A DNA stretch of 64,000 nt from Vibrio japonicus (GCF_024582835.1 NZ_CP102096.1:2232001-2296000), one strand, 5' to 3'. Shown: positions 1 through 10,028, counted from the stretch's first letter. The notes: generated from the sequence alone by a model not told the origin. Made by a program: numbers and translations.

Positions 1-181
1 CTTTGTTGTCACCCTCGTTCAAGCCTAAAAGACACTGTTCGAAGTTTTCACTCAAGCTACCATCACCGATCACTAACTTGGCAGGTTTGCCCATGTTATG
101 CGTACTGTCTGCAACGGAGCCATCTTTCATTTTTATTGTAAAGTGCAGGGTTACTGCTGAATCTTGGGCAATTGTAGTCAC
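1..181 (-). CDS. fkpB: FKBP-type peptidyl-prolyl isomerase FkpB (SlpA), 3' end cut off
   Basis: N-terminal 60 codons of a small cytoplasmic FKBP-family proline isomerase, a folding helper. The visible protein runs from VTTIAQDSAVTLHF through KMKDGSVADST and LVIGDGSLSENFEQCLLGL, the typical start of SlpA/FkpB. A GTG start at 181 is chosen because AAGGAAG lies just upstream and the reading begins right at the family N-terminus. The rest lies beyond base 1. The order ileS-lspA-fkpB is the same as in Escherichia coli, where ispH follows. Identity is secure; only the length cannot be judged. Confidence 0.88.
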   Translation of the reverse strand, partial: MTTIAQDSAVTLHFTIKMKDGSVADSTHNMGKPAKLVIGDGSLSENFEQCLLGLNEGDNK

Positions 182-242
182 GTTACTGCTTCCTTGAAGT
201 GATTGTCGATATTAGGACGTGTTGACCTAAGACGTTTATATT

Positions 243-274
243 AAAAAGCGCTCTCCGAATCAACGGACAGCGCT
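243..274 (-). terminator. Rho-independent terminator-like hairpin after lspA
   Basis: On the minus strand an 11-bp stem with one mismatch (AGCGCTGTCCG / CGGAGAGCGCT) is followed by TTTTT. It lies between the lspA stop and the fkpB start, so it may lower read-through into fkpB rather than end the operon. Confidence 0.55.
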
Positions 275-298
275 TAGGGTTATTAGCTAAAGCAAGAA

Positions 299-808
299 TT
301 ACGCTCCAGTATTTTCTTTTTTGCGAAAACCATCCAAGATGATCATCGCAGCACCGATACAGATTGCGGCATCTGCAAGGTTAAACGCAGGCCAGTGATA
401 ATTACCCCAATAAAAGTCTAGGTAATCAACAACAAAGCCATGAACGATGCGGTCAAACACATTGCCAACTGCGCCGCCAATAATCATCGCGTAGGCACTA
501 TTGTTCCACTTTTCCGTCGCCGGTAATTTACTCATCCAATATGTCAGCACACCACTAACAACAAACGCGATACCAGTAAACAACCAACGTTGCCAGCCAG
601 CTTGATCGCTTAAAAAGCTAAATGCTGCGCCATAGTTATGGACATACAACAGGTTAAAGAATGGCAAAATTTCAATTCGGTTTGCCCAACCATAACCCAT
701 GTTCTCCATCACTAGGAACTTGATGCCAATATCAGCAATAAAGATCAGGATCGCTAACCAAAGCCAGCGTACTCCAGATTGTTTCAATGTTAGTGCTTTT
801 TCGCTCAT
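299..808 (-). CDS. lspA: Lipoprotein signal peptidase (signal peptidase II)
   Basis: Inner-membrane aspartyl protease that removes the signal peptide from diacylated prolipoproteins, the step after Lgt (also encoded in this window at 12124-12945). The 169 residues have the usual four hydrophobic segments. Both catalytic-aspartate motifs are visible: [19 protein letters not shown] and [11 protein letters not shown] near the C-terminus. The length is typical of the family. It is downstream of ileS across a 64-bp gap that holds a strong hairpin, as in the conserved ribF-ileS-lspA-fkpB operon. Confidence 0.96.
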   Translation of the reverse strand: MSEKALTLKQSGVRWLWLAILIFIADIGIKFLVMENMGYGWANRIEILPFFNLLYVHNYGAAFSFLSDQAGWQRWLFTGIAFVVSGVLTYWMSKLPATEKWNNSAYAMIIGGAVGNVFDRIVHGFVVDYLDFYWGNYHWPAFNLADAAICIGAAMIILDGFRKKENTGA

Positions 809-823
809 TACTTTACCTAAAAA

Positions 824-847
824 CAGCCCCAGTAAACACTGGGGCTG
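824..847 (-). terminator. Strong hairpin with T-run between ileS and lspA
   Basis: Perfect 10-bp stem CAGCCCCAGT / ACTGGGGCTG with a four-base loop, followed on the minus strand by TTTTTAG. It sits inside the ileS-lspA operon, so it would act as a partial terminator or as a processing or stability element that sets lspA below ileS. Confidence 0.65.
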
Positions 848-872
848 CTAAAACTAATGAAAGTTCAATAAA

Positions 873-3704
873 TTATGCGTATTTACGCTCTTCGCCTTCA
901 CCGTCAACGTTCGAAACACAGCGGCCACAAATCTTTTCGTGTCCTGCAATTGTGCCTACGTCTGGAGTATGGTGCCAACAACGGTCACATTTTTCTGATT
1001 CCGCCGCTTTCACTTCAACGAATAAGCCTTCCACATCTGTCACTTGCGCGTTGTCAGTCTTCTCACTCATAGGCTTGACAACAGCAGCAGACGTCAATAG
1101 AACAAAACGTAGTTCGTCTTCTAGCTTGTTAAGCTTCGCCGCCAGTGCATCATCAGCAAATAGAGTCACTTCTGCTTGTAGCGCGCCACCGATAGTCTTT
1201 TCGCTACGAGCTGCTTCAAGCAGCTTGTTTACACCGCCACGAACCGCTTGGATTCCAGTCCAGAAGTCGTTGTTTAGCTCTTCACCTTCAGCAAGACCAA
1301 ATAAGCCATCGAACCACTCACTAGTGAAAACAAACTTATCGCGTTGACCTGGCATTTCGCTCCAGATTTCGTCAGCAGTGAATGACATGATTGGTGCCAT
1401 CCAGCGAACGAGAGCTTCAACAATGTAGTAAAGCGCTGTCTGACAGCTACGCTGTGCGTGACCACCACGTTTCGCTGTGTACTGACGGTCTTTAATTACG
1501 TCTAGGTAGAATGAGCCCATTTCGATAGAACAGAACTGCATCAAGCGCTGTGTCACTGCGTGAGTGTTGTACTCTTCATACGCTTTCACGATCTCTTCTT
1601 GAGCCGCTAGCGCACGGCCTACAGCCCAGCGATCCAGTGCCACCATTTCTTCCGCTGGAACAAGATCAGTTTCTGGGTTGAAACCGTTCAAGTTTGCCAG
1701 GAAGAAACGAGCTGTGTTACGGATACGACGGTATGCATCTGCGCTGCGTTTTAGGATTTCATCAGAAACCGCAACTTCACCAGTGTAGTCCGTAGATGCA
1801 ACCCACAGACGCAGAATATCTGCACCTAGCTTGTTCGTTACATCTTTAGGCGCAACAACGTTACCGATAGACTTCGACATTTTACGGCCTTGACCGTCAA
1901 CCACGAAACCGTGTGTCAGTACTTGTTTGTATGGAGCTTCACCTTTCATCGCGATCGATGAGATCAATGAAGACTGGAACCAACCACGGTGCTGGTCAGA
2001 ACCTTCAAGGTATAGGTCTGCGCTGTGGCCGTTGTACTCTTCGCGAGCATCAACCACAGAGAAGTGAGTCACACCAGAGTCAAACCATACGTCTAGCGTA
2101 TCAAGAACTTTCTCGTAGTTTGCTGCATCTTCTTCGCCAAGTAGCTCCGCTGCATCCACATCCCACCAAGCTTGAATGCCTTTTTGTTCAACAAGTTGAG
2201 CCACTTTTTCAATCAACTCAGACGAGTTCGGGTGAAGTTCTGCTGTCTCTTTGTGAACGAACAGTGCGATTGGCACACCCCAAGTACGCTGACGAGAGAT
2301 ACACCATTCAGGGCGACCTTCGATCATACCTTCGATACGGCTTTGACCCCACTCAGGAATCCACTGTACACCTTTGATTGATTCTAGTGCTTTTGCACGT
2401 AGACCAGCTTGGTCCATAGAAACGAACCATTGCGGTGTAGCACGGAAAATAATTGGAGTCTTATGACGCCAACAGTGTGGGTAGCTGTGCTCGTAAGCGT
2501 GGTGATGCAGCAGCGCGCCTTTTTCTTGTAGCGTTTCAACAACAGAAGCGTTCGCTTTGAATACGTGCTGACCAGCAAATAGCTCAGTGTCCGATAGGTA
2601 AACACCGTTTGAACCGACTGGGTTAGCAACTTCTAGACCGTATTTTTGACCAACCGCGAAGTCTTCTTGACCGTGACCCGGCGCTGTGTGAACCACACCA
2701 GTACCTGAATCCGTCGTTACGTGATCGCCTAGGATCGCAGGAACGGTAAAGTCGTAGAATGGATGGTTGAACTGAGAAAGCTCTAAATCTGAACCTTTAG
2801 CAAAGCCCAAGTTGTGGAAGTGCTCGATACCCGCACGATCCATCACATCTTTCGCCAGCTCAGAAGCTACGATGATACGTTCAGGATTGTCACCCTCTAC
2901 TTGGATCAATACGTACTCTAGATCGTCACGTAGACACACAGCACGGTTTGCTGGCAGAGTCCAAGGCGTTGTTGTCCAGATCACAATAGAGATATCGCCC
3001 TTGCCTTCATGGCCTTCGCTCAATGCAAATTTAGACAATAATGCTGCTTCGTCTGCCGCTTTAAAACGCACGTCAATAGAAGGAGATACTTTATCTTTGT
3101 ATTCCACTTCCGCTTCAGCAAGCGCACTACCACAGTCTGTACACCAGTGAACAGGCTTGAAACCTTTCAGTAAGTGGCCGTTATCTGCAATCTTACCTAA
3201 TGCACGGATGATGTTCGCTTCGGTATCGAAGTCCATCGTGCGGTAAGGCTTGTCCCACTCACCCATAATACCAAGACGCTTAAAGCTCTCTTTTTGGCCT
3301 TCAACTTGACCTGCAGCATAGTCGCGACATTTTTCGCGGAACTCAGCAGCTGTCACTTTTTGACCTGGCTTACCAACCTTTTTCTCTACCATCAATTCTA
3401 TTGGTAGACCGTGGCAGTCCCAGCCAGGAATGTAAGGCGCGTCAAAACCCGAAAGTGTTTTGGATTTAATAATAATGTCTTTAAGAATCTTGTTTAGTGC
3501 GTGACCAATGTGAATGTCACCGTTGGCGTATGGAGGGCCATCGTGTAGAACGAAAGATTTTTTGCCTTTCTTCGCTTTACGGATTTCGCCGTAAAGGTCT
3601 TCTTTATACCAACGCTTAAGCATTTCTGGCTCGCGGTTCGCCAGATTGCCGCGCATCGGAAACCCTGTTTCAGGAAGGTTCAGGGTATCTTTATACTCAC
3701 TCAT
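873..3704 (-). CDS. ileS: Isoleucyl-tRNA synthetase
   Basis: Cytoplasmic class I synthetase that charges tRNA-Ile, with an editing domain that hydrolyses Val-tRNA-Ile. The 943 residues match the bacterial type. The HIGH signature appears as [11 protein letters not shown] near residue 65 and the KMSKS loop as [10 protein letters not shown] near residue 600. The C-terminal zinc-binding cysteines are visible in EKCDRCWHH and ICGRCVSNV. It starts at ATG 3704, 56 bp after ribF, and is followed by lspA. Confidence 0.98.
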   Translation of the reverse strand: MSEYKDTLNLPETGFPMRGNLANREPEMLKRWYKEDLYGEIRKAKKGKKSFVLHDGPPYANGDIHIGHALNKILKDIIIKSKTLSGFDAPYIPGWDCHGLPIELMVEKKVGKPGQKVTAAEFREKCRDYAAGQVEGQKESFKRLGIMGEWDKPYRTMDFDTEANIIRALGKIADNGHLLKGFKPVHWCTDCGSALAEAEVEYKDKVSPSIDVRFKAADEAALLSKFALSEGHEGKGDISIVIWTTTPWTLPANRAVCLRDDLEYVLIQVEGDNPERIIVASELAKDVMDRAGIEHFHNLGFAKGSDLELSQFNHPFYDFTVPAILGDHVTTDSGTGVVHTAPGHGQEDFAVGQKYGLEVANPVGSNGVYLSDTELFAGQHVFKANASVVETLQEKGALLHHHAYEHSYPHCWRHKTPIIFRATPQWFVSMDQAGLRAKALESIKGVQWIPEWGQSRIEGMIEGRPEWCISRQRTWGVPIALFVHKETAELHPNSSELIEKVAQLVEQKGIQAWWDVDAAELLGEEDAANYEKVLDTLDVWFDSGVTHFSVVDAREEYNGHSADLYLEGSDQHRGWFQSSLISSIAMKGEAPYKQVLTHGFVVDGQGRKMSKSIGNVVAPKDVTNKLGADILRLWVASTDYTGEVAVSDEILKRSADAYRRIRNTARFFLANLNGFNPETDLVPAEEMVALDRWAVGRALAAQEEIVKAYEEYNTHAVTQRLMQFCSIEMGSFYLDVIKDRQYTAKRGGHAQRSCQTALYYIVEALVRWMAPIMSFTADEIWSEMPGQRDKFVFTSEWFDGLFGLAEGEELNNDFWTGIQAVRGGVNKLLEAARSEKTIGGALQAEVTLFADDALAAKLNKLEDELRFVLLTSAAVVKPMSEKTDNAQVTDVEGLFVEVKAAESEKCDRCWHHTPDVGTIAGHEKICGRCVSNVDGEGEERKYA

Positions 3705-3760
3705 CGATTCTTAATTCCGTTGTGTTGGGCGAATGTTAGACATTATGTCAAGTTGGTGGA

Positions 3761-4705
3761 CTAAACCGCTTGACGTTTAAGCTGACGCAACCACACCCTT
3801 GCTGCCTCAGCATCCAATTCAATTTGTTGTTTCAGTGCTTCAAAAGACTCGAACTTTTGCTCATCTCGAAGCTTATGTAAGAGTACAATTTCTAACTGTT
3901 TGCCATATAAATTGGCTTGAAAGTCAAATAAGTGTACTTCTAGTTGTTGGCGAACACCATTTACGGTTGGTCTGTTGCCAATATTTGCCACGCCACCAAT
4001 GAGTTCATCTCCCAAGCCTAACGCTTGTACGACATAAACTCCTGAGACTGGCGACACGCAACGCTTCAGCGGGATATTAGCTGTTGGAAAACCTATTGTT
4101 CTTCCTAGCTTACGGCCATGAGAAACTCGCCCACTGATACTATAATTTCTACCCAGCATTTCAGCAGCTTCATCAAGTTTATCTTCAGCCAATGCTTCTC
4201 GTATTGCAGTACTGCTAACGCGAAGCTTTTGCATGCAAAAACTCTGGGTGCTCACGACTTCAAAGCCGTATTGCTGACCCGCTTGTTTTAGCATCTCAAA
4301 ATTGCCTTTTCGGCCACGACCAAAGCAGAAGTCATCACCTACGACGAGAAACTTAACACCCAATCGCTCTACCAACAAGTCACGAATAAACTCGTCTGCC
4401 GTTCGGTTAGCGAAATGCTGATTAAAGTTAACACAAAGCAGGCGCTGCAAATTCAATTTACTTAACTGAACATACTTATCTCGAAGCCGAGTTAATCTTG
4501 CTGGTGCCTTGTCTTTGGCAAACAACTCCAATGGTTGCGGGTCAAACGTCATCACTGTTGACGGCAAGCCTAATTTTTCTGCTTGCTCAGAGACTTGACG
4601 CAATACCGCTTGATGCCCTAAGTGCACACCATCGAAGTTTCCGATCGTCAATACACACCCATGATGGCGTGGTTTGATATTGTGAATACCTCGGATTAAT
4701 TCCAT
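3761..4705 (-). CDS. ribF: Bifunctional riboflavin kinase / FAD synthetase
   Basis: Converts riboflavin to FMN and then FAD. The N-terminal adenylyltransferase domain (about 1-180) shows the nucleotide-binding motif TIGNFDGVHLGHQ and later the segment VSSTAIREAL. The C-terminal kinase domain (about 185-305) shows GRTIGFPTANI and GVYVV. The 314 residues are normal for the family. First gene of the ribF-ileS-lspA-fkpB group, with murJ ending 71 bp upstream on the same strand. Confidence 0.97.
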   Translation of the reverse strand: MELIRGIHNIKPRHHGCVLTIGNFDGVHLGHQAVLRQVSEQAEKLGLPSTVMTFDPQPLELFAKDKAPARLTRLRDKYVQLSKLNLQRLLCVNFNQHFANRTADEFIRDLLVERLGVKFLVVGDDFCFGRGRKGNFEMLKQAGQQYGFEVVSTQSFCMQKLRVSSTAIREALAEDKLDEAAEMLGRNYSISGRVSHGRKLGRTIGFPTANIPLKRCVSPVSGVYVVQALGLGDELIGGVANIGNRPTVNGVRQQLEVHLFDFQANLYGKQLEIVLLHKLRDEQKFESFEALKQQIELDAEAARVWLRQLKRQAV

Positions 4706-4776
4706 TGGACGCTGCTAAAACCTGTGTTTTTATAATTTACATTGCGTGAAACTGCCGAATTATATACTAATCATCA

Positions 4777-6339
4777 TCAATCTGTCGCTGCTTTTAGATC
4801 TTTTACGCGAACACCTAAAATAAGCAAAGTGAACAAATAGACTCCAGCCCCAAGTGCAATTAAGACTGATAGCCAGATTATGCGCTCAAACAAGCTCCAC
4901 CCTAGCCAAATAGACATCTCTTCTAACTGCCATAAAATAGCGGCTACCATCGCAGCGCCAGCAATGGCAAGTTTAATAACAAAGGTGATTGTTTTTCGAC
5001 TTAGCTGATAAACACCGGCTCGATGTAGCCCTCTATATAGAAGAGACATATTCACAAACGCCGACAACGCCGTCGCAATAGCCAAACCAACATAACCATA
5101 AAACCAAGCAAAGATTGCGTTAAACACCATATTCGTAACCATGGCAATAATGCCGTATTTCACGGGTGTTTTGGTATCTTGGCGAGAGTAATAACCAGGC
5201 GCTAACACCTTAATAAGCATAAAGTTCAGCAGCCCAGATGCGTATGCCACCAAAGACATTGAGGCAAATTCAACATCTTGCGGTGTAAACTCCCCACGCA
5301 TAAACAGAACCATCAGCATAGGTTTTGCCAATACCATTAATCCGAGCATAGCAGGAACACCCAGTAAGGTGACCATTCTTACCCCCCAATCCATAGTGTG
5401 TGCAAAGCCTTCACTATGCGAATCCACATGCTTTCGAGAAAGCGCAGGCAAAATCACGGTCGCAATCGCAATCCCAAATAAACCAAGTGGGAACTCTAAC
5501 AAGCGATCAGAGTAGTAAAGCCAACTGATCGATCCGGTTTGAAGAAAGCTCGCAATGAACGTATCGAATAACAGGTTGATTTGACTGACAGAGACACCAA
5601 ATAGCGCAGGTATCATAAGAGTGCGGATTTTCACCACTCCAGGATCTCGCCATCCCCATTTAGGTTTCACCATAACGCCCGCTTTAATAAGAAACGGGAT
5701 TTGGAAAAGGAACTGAATTAAGCCACCTAAAAATACCCCAATGGCTAACCCCACCTCAGGCTGAGACAACTGAGGAGCGATGAACCAGGCGGAAAAAATG
5801 ATCATCACATTCAAAAATACTGGGGTAAAAGAAGAGACGGCGAATTTCCCCATGGTATTTAGGATGGCACCTGACAAGGCAACAAACGTAATAAACCATA
5901 GATATGGAAAAGTGATTTTGAGCATAAAGCTCGCTAACTCAAACTTTTCGGAGGATGGGCCATCGTTGAGCCAGTCCAAGAACCAGCCAAAGCCAAAGAG
6001 TGCGGTCACCACACCTGAACCTATGACGCCTAATAGCGTCACCACCGAGACGATAACCCCTAGCGTACCTGCTGCCCGTGCAATCAACTGCCTAGTTTTA
6101 TCCATGTCCCCGCTAGCATGATACTCAGTTAATACCGGGACAAATGCCTGAGAAAAAGCCCCCTCAGCAAAAAGGCGACGTAAAAAGTTAGGAATCTTAT
6201 TCGCAAAAAAGAACACGTCGGCGCTTGCACCCGCGCCCATCAAATTTGCGACCACCACATCACGCACTAATCCTAAGACGCGTGAAATCAAAGTCATAGC
6301 ACTGACAATCATGCCTGACTTAAGAAGACGTTTACTCAC
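4777..6339 (-). CDS. murJ: Lipid II flippase MurJ (MviN)
   Basis: Inner-membrane MOP-superfamily protein that moves lipid II to the periplasmic side for peptidoglycan synthesis. The 520 residues are hydrophobic over most of their length, consistent with 14 membrane segments. The N-terminus carries the family hallmarks ISRVLGLVRDVVVAN and FFFANKIPNFLRRLFAEGAF. It is divergent from rpsT across 260 bp and lies upstream of ribF, a common gamma-proteobacterial order. Start is ATG 6339; no alternative looks better. Confidence 0.96.
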   Translation of the reverse strand: MSKRLLKSGMIVSAMTLISRVLGLVRDVVVANLMGAGASADVFFFANKIPNFLRRLFAEGAFSQAFVPVLTEYHASGDMDKTRQLIARAAGTLGVIVSVVTLLGVIGSGVVTALFGFGWFLDWLNDGPSSEKFELASFMLKITFPYLWFITFVALSGAILNTMGKFAVSSFTPVFLNVMIIFSAWFIAPQLSQPEVGLAIGVFLGGLIQFLFQIPFLIKAGVMVKPKWGWRDPGVVKIRTLMIPALFGVSVSQINLLFDTFIASFLQTGSISWLYYSDRLLEFPLGLFGIAIATVILPALSRKHVDSHSEGFAHTMDWGVRMVTLLGVPAMLGLMVLAKPMLMVLFMRGEFTPQDVEFASMSLVAYASGLLNFMLIKVLAPGYYSRQDTKTPVKYGIIAMVTNMVFNAIFAWFYGYVGLAIATALSAFVNMSLLYRGLHRAGVYQLSRKTITFVIKLAIAGAAMVAAILWQLEEMSIWLGWSLFERIIWLSVLIALGAGVYLFTLLILGVRVKDLKAATD

Positions 6340-6522
6340 AGATACCTCTGGAATCTTCTAATACTAAAATCTGGCTCCTCTGTTTATTGGGAATAACGTG
6401 ATAGAGAGCAGATTAGTATTAGCAATGAAAAAAAAATACTGTTAGAATCCACGCCATCTTAACCGTGAAGACCTCTCTTATCCAAAATTTGTTTGGTTTC
6501 GATGGGTTTTTACACAAATCAT

Positions 6523-6551
6523 TTGACATTTGAGCGCAAATAGGGGATATT
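6523..6551 (+). promoter_or_regulatory. Sigma-70 promoter for rpsT
   Basis: A perfect -35 box TTGACA (6523-6528), a 17-bp spacer and a -10 of GATATT (6546-6551, 4 of 6 matches), about 50 bp upstream of the rpsT start. The G+C-rich bases after the -10 resemble a stringent discriminator; that point is inference. Confidence 0.6.
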
Positions 6552-6599
6552 CCTCGCCCTTAAATTGTCACCGAACTAAAGTTTTTGGGAGTTAGACCC

Positions 6600-6860
6600 T
6601 TGGCAAATAGTAAATCTGCTAAGAAGCGCGCTATCCAAGCTGAGAAACGTCGTCAGCACAACGCTAGCCGTCGTTCTATGATGCGCACTTACATGAAGAA
6701 AACTGTTGCTGCTATCGAAGCAGGCGACAAAGCTGCTGCAACTGAAGCATTTGCTGCAGTTACACCAATCCTAGACCGCATGGCGACTAAAGGCCTTATT
6801 CACAAGAATAAAGCTGCTCGTCACAAGTCTCGTTTCTCTGCTGCAATCAAAGCTCTTTAA
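6600..6860 (+). CDS. rpsT: 30S ribosomal protein S20
   Basis: Small basic 16S-binding ribosomal protein, 86 residues (E. coli 87). The protein begins (M)[19 protein letters not shown] and contains [12 protein letters not shown] and [15 protein letters not shown], which are conserved in S20. The start is TTG at 6600. The Shine-Dalgarno GGGAG (6587-6591) is eight bases upstream and overlaps the other in-frame TTG at 6585, which therefore cannot be the start. E. coli rpsT also starts at UUG, and there the weak codon is tied to autogenous control by free S20. Confidence 0.97.
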   Translation: MANSKSAKKRAIQAEKRRQHNASRRSMMRTYMKKTVAAIEAGDKAAATEAFAAVTPILDRMATKGLIHKNKAARHKSRFSAAIKAL

Positions 6861-6886
6861 TAGAACTCTGATTACTCAGTGAAAAG

Positions 6887-6913
6887 AAAAAACCGGCATC
6901 TGCCGGTTTTTTT
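6887..6913 (+). terminator. Bidirectional terminator between rpsT and hlyU
   Basis: Stem AACCGGCA / TGCCGGTT, flanked by an A-run on the left and a T-run on the right, so it can end transcription of rpsT (+) and hlyU (-), which converge here. Confidence 0.85.
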
Positions 6914-6959
6914 ATATCTAAAGCCTCTGTACGAGCACACAAAGGTCTCTTAGCGCTCT

Positions 6960-7256
6960 TTACTTGCTGCAATACAGTTGATGAAGTAACTGAATCATTA
7001 ACTTAACTTCTGTACTACTTAGTGTGTAATACACTGTTTGTGCTTCTTTTCGTGTGTTCACTAGTCCATCACGTCGTAGCCAAGCTAAATGCTGTGATAG
7101 TGCTGACTGGCTCAGTTCAAGCTTGTTAGATAACTCCCCAACTGAAAGCTCATCATTGTGTAGTAAACACAGGATTTGCAACCTTCTCTCATTCGCCATT
7201 GCTTTTAATAGCACTACAGCCTGACCAGAATTTTTTTCCATCTCTTGTAAATCCAT
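6960..7256 (-). CDS. hlyU: ArsR-family transcriptional regulator HlyU
   Basis: A 98-residue winged-helix regulator. In V. cholerae and V. vulnificus HlyU activates haemolysin and RTX toxin genes by displacing H-NS. The core ANERRLQILCLL, LSQSALSQHLAWLRRDGLV and VYYTLSSTEVK is nearly identical to the V. cholerae protein as I recall it. Two cysteines that are conserved in HlyU are present, one in ILCLL and one in LYCSK at the C-terminus. ATG 7256 has AAGAGG upstream. The neighbours rpsT and nhaR are the same as in V. cholerae. No toxin gene is in this window, so its targets lie elsewhere. Confidence 0.9.
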   Translation of the reverse strand: MDLQEMEKNSGQAVVLLKAMANERRLQILCLLHNDELSVGELSNKLELSQSALSQHLAWLRRDGLVNTRKEAQTVYYTLSSTEVKLMIQLLHQLYCSK

Positions 7257-7410
7257 CGGCTAGCACCTCTTAAAACCATAATACTGGCGCAGCGCTCAAA
7301 CAAAACCGTGTTAATTTGACCAGACAGGCTTCTCGCTTGTCGTTACGCTGCACTTCTGTAACAAGATAGTAATTGATTAGTATCAGCTAATCTATTTGTT
7401 GTAAACAAAA

Positions 7411-8301
7411 CTACTTAAACAATGATGTAAAGTCCGCGTCACAAACATTTTTTACCGCTGGATGCTGAATCATGCGCTCTGCAAATATGACGTAGTATTC
7501 TTCTTTTAGTTCTTCTATATGCCCAATCAGCTGTAATGGAATGTCGCTCTCAACTTCTGAAAAATAGAGTGACGGAGCCAAAAAAATCACATCATGATGA
7601 TAACGAGCAAACGCCTTCATAAGGGCCACGTCATCGAACTCTCCCAAAATATTGGGTTGAAGCCCTTGCCTGTCAAACCATTGCAATACTTTACGCCCCA
7701 TCGCCGTCCGACTTCCTGGGATCAGTAGCTTGCGTTGCTCCAATACAGCTGGAAATTGAACGCCTTCGACACTACCAGAGCAAAAGAAACTCATATTACA
7801 CTCTCCAAGCTTCTTGCTATATAAGCCCGGACTCTGACTGGAATCGACAGGACAATCAGACAAAATCATGTCCAATTTATGCTGAGACAGTTGTTCAAGT
7901 AACATCTCGTGAGTCGATTCGAAACAGCGTAAATGAATGCTGTTGTCATCAGGAACCGTAGTCATCAGGATTTTACTCACTAAGCGCTTGGACAGTGCAT
8001 CCGCGACACCGACATCAAACAAGATGTTTGAACGCTGGCTATAGTTAACGATATCAAGCATTTCATAGCTCAACCCAAACATACGATCGGCATACTTGAA
8101 TACCAGCTGCCCCAGCTCGGTAGGCTCAATGCTTCTACCATTGCGTTTGGTCAGCTTACCATCCATCCTCTCTTCCAGTGCCTTAATCTGGCCTGTTACT
8201 GTTTGGGGAGTAAGAAATAGAGCATCTGCAGCCTTAGTGACAGAGCCTTGCTTGCACACCATCCAGAAATAGTAGAGATGATTGTAATTTAGGTGAGACA
8301 T
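7411..8301 (-). CDS. nhaR: LysR-type regulator NhaR
   Basis: LysR-family activator of Na+/H+ antiporter expression in E. coli. The 296 residues open with [20 protein letters not shown] and the helix-turn-helix [20 protein letters not shown], characteristic of NhaR. The substrate-binding half follows. In E. coli nhaA is directly upstream; here nhaA is absent and the divergent neighbour is nptA, also a sodium-coupled transporter gene. That makes a regulatory link plausible but unproven. Confidence 0.9.
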   Translation of the reverse strand: MSHLNYNHLYYFWMVCKQGSVTKAADALFLTPQTVTGQIKALEERMDGKLTKRNGRSIEPTELGQLVFKYADRMFGLSYEMLDIVNYSQRSNILFDVGVADALSKRLVSKILMTTVPDDNSIHLRCFESTHEMLLEQLSQHKLDMILSDCPVDSSQSPGLYSKKLGECNMSFFCSGSVEGVQFPAVLEQRKLLIPGSRTAMGRKVLQWFDRQGLQPNILGEFDDVALMKAFARYHHDVIFLAPSLYFSEVESDIPLQLIGHIEELKEEYYVIFAERMIQHPAVKNVCDADFTSLFK

Positions 8302-8427
8302 ATCATTAACTCGAATCGCTAGAAAGGATTTAGCGTTATAGCAAAACCACCAGCAGACAACAATAGGTTCGGTAAAAACGATAAGAAAGCGATTTAAGCA
8401 TAGATTTTTCGAGTTATTGCAGATTGT

Positions 8428-8449
8428 TTTATGACGAATCCGTCATAAA
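8428..8449. promoter_or_regulatory. Perfect 9-bp inverted repeat in the nhaR-nptA intergenic region
   Basis: TTTATGACG - AATC - CGTCATAAA, a perfect palindrome 127 bp upstream of the nhaR start and 262 bp upstream of nptA. It has the form of a dimeric-regulator operator; the protein is unknown. LysR-type sites usually contain T-N11-A, so NhaR itself is only one candidate. Confidence 0.5.
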
Positions 8450-8457
8450 TAATGAAA

Positions 8458-8467
8458 CTGGTACCAG
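8458..8467. promoter_or_regulatory. Palindrome CTGGTACCAG
   Basis: Perfect 10-bp palindrome nine bases after the 8428-8449 inverted repeat, in the 409-bp gene-free region shared by nhaR and nptA. Function unknown. Confidence 0.35.
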
Positions 8468-8617
8468 CTAGTCAAAAAAAAAATTTATCCGACGAAACAT
8501 TAAAGACGCCAAACGACAAGAATTAGCACATACAAATCATAAACTTAAAAACAAGAAAACATTCAACACGCTCATAAGAACAACACCTCATCACAAAATC
8601 GTCTTTGTTACACATAA

Positions 8618-8639
8618 CTGTAATATTACTGAAATATTT
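8618..8639 (+). promoter_or_regulatory. Candidate PhoB box upstream of nptA
   Basis: Direct repeat with an 11-bp period: CTGTAATATTA then CTGAAATATTT (9 of 11 identical). The period and the CTG starts match the layout of a Pho box (CTGTCAT repeats), though the TCA cores are altered. It is 72 bp upstream of a phosphate transporter gene, which is why I consider PhoB. Confidence 0.4.
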
Positions 8640-8710
8640 CCTCTCTAACATCGCCCTCAGTTTCAACAACAGACCATCAACTGACAATAATCGGTCCACG
8701 GAGAAAAATT

Positions 8711-9856
8711 ATGAACCAAGCTACTACTACAGCAGCGTCTATTTCGAGCACGACTCGTTGGCTGCGCTGGGCTAACTTGGCATTCATGTTATACCTACTG
8801 CTACTCGCTGTATCTATGGTTGGAAGCGGCTTTAAATGGGCAACGGGCGATCAAGCAAAAGTATTGTTTGAATTCGCATCACACCCTGTCGCTGGCCTAA
8901 TGATTGGCTTGGTTGCAACCGCTCTTATTCAGTCTTCCAGTACTGTTACTTCTATCATCGTAGGCCTTGTTGCTGGCGGCTTGCCAGTAGAGACTGCGAT
9001 CCCAATGGTGATGGGTGCAAATATCGGCACGACAGTTACCAATACCCTAGTATCACTTGGCCACGTTCGCTGCAAAGAAGAGTTTAAGCGTGCGTTTGCG
9101 AGTGCAACTATCCACGATTTCTTCAACCTACTTGCGGTTGCTATCTTCTTACCACTAGAGATGATGTTTGGCATCCTTGAGAAGATCTCACACTGGTTAG
9201 TGTCTCCTCTTCTTGCAACAGGTGATATGAGCATCAAAGGCTTTAACTTCATTAAGCCAATTACAAAACCAGTCGTTAGCGCTGTTAAAGAACCACTATC
9301 AACGTTTGGTGATACGGTAGGTGGCATCATGCTTATCGTGCTTGGTATCGCTACTATCTTCGTTGCTATCACTGTGATGGGTAAGCTAATGAAGAGCCTA
9401 ATGGTTGGTCGTGCGCGTGACATCCTTAAAAATGCCATCGGCCGTGGCCCTATTCACGGCATCGTATCTGGCTCTATTGTTACGGTCCTGGTTCAGTCTT
9501 CATCAACAACCACCAGCCTAATGGTTCCGCTAGTCGGTTCAGGTGTACTTAAAGTACGCGATGTTTACCCATTCACTTTGGGAGCAAACATTGGTACTTG
9601 TATTACAGCGTTGCTGGCTGCGACTGCAGTTTCTGGTGAGTTTGCCGTGTTTGCGCTTCAAATCGCACTGGTTCACCTAGTATTCAATGTTATGGCAACG
9701 GTCTTCATCTTTGGTATTCCGTTCCTACGTGAACTACCAGTGAAAGGAGCGGACTTAATCTCAGACCTAGCTGTGAAGAATAAAGCGGTTGTTGCAGGAT
9801 ACTTATTGGCAGTGTTTATTGTACTACCAGGTACTATCTTAACGCTGACAGCATAA
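8711..9856 (+). CDS. nptA: Na+/phosphate cotransporter NptA
   Basis: Inner-membrane sodium-dependent phosphate importer of the NptA/PhoU-less bacterial type (SLC34-like). The 381 residues contain the duplicated signature of the family: ALIQSSSTVTSIIVG near residue 75 and VLVQSSSTTTSLMVP near residue 262. Each is followed by a GANIGT segment. About eight membrane segments are predicted from hydrophobicity. ATG 8711 has GGAGAAAAATT upstream. It is a single-gene unit ending in a strong terminator. Confidence 0.93.
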   Translation: MNQATTTAASISSTTRWLRWANLAFMLYLLLLAVSMVGSGFKWATGDQAKVLFEFASHPVAGLMIGLVATALIQSSSTVTSIIVGLVAGGLPVETAIPMVMGANIGTTVTNTLVSLGHVRCKEEFKRAFASATIHDFFNLLAVAIFLPLEMMFGILEKISHWLVSPLLATGDMSIKGFNFIKPITKPVVSAVKEPLSTFGDTVGGIMLIVLGIATIFVAITVMGKLMKSLMVGRARDILKNAIGRGPIHGIVSGSIVTVLVQSSSTTTSLMVPLVGSGVLKVRDVYPFTLGANIGTCITALLAATAVSGEFAVFALQIALVHLVFNVMATVFIFGIPFLRELPVKGADLISDLAVKNKAVVAGYLLAVFIVLPGTILTLTA

Positions 9857-9883
9857 TAACAACAAAATACCATCGCTTATTTC

Positions 9884-9910
9884 AGGCTCCACATCGTGGA
9901 GCCTTTTTTG
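9884..9910 (+). terminator. Terminator of nptA
   Basis: Perfect 9-bp stem AGGCTCCAC / GTGGAGCCT with loop ATC, followed by TTTTT. Confidence 0.9.
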
Positions 9911-9953
9911 TATCCATGCCGCCTCTCCTTCGATGTTTCCGCTATGGCTGAGA

Positions 9954-10028
9954 AACAAATATTTGTTGTTCAAACCCTATTCCCGGTGATAATTTGAATC
10001 ATCCCCCAGCGAGCAACCAAAGCTTTGG
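9954..10028. promoter_or_regulatory. Two perfect palindromes ahead of the QEGLA gene
   Basis: AACAAATATTTGTT (9954-9967) and CCAAAGCTTTGG (10017-10028) lie 94 and 33 bp ahead of the start codon at 10061. Both are perfect dyads without a following T-run, so they look more like operators than terminators. The binding protein is not identifiable by eye. Confidence 0.35.

Noticed and set aside
787..1347. 186-codon ORF opposite ileS
   Set aside because: Antisense shadow of ileS and lspA, Ser-rich, no family features; ileS is certain.
9945..9998. 17-codon ORF before the QEGLA gene
   Set aside because: No Shine-Dalgarno and it only spans the palindrome at 9954.
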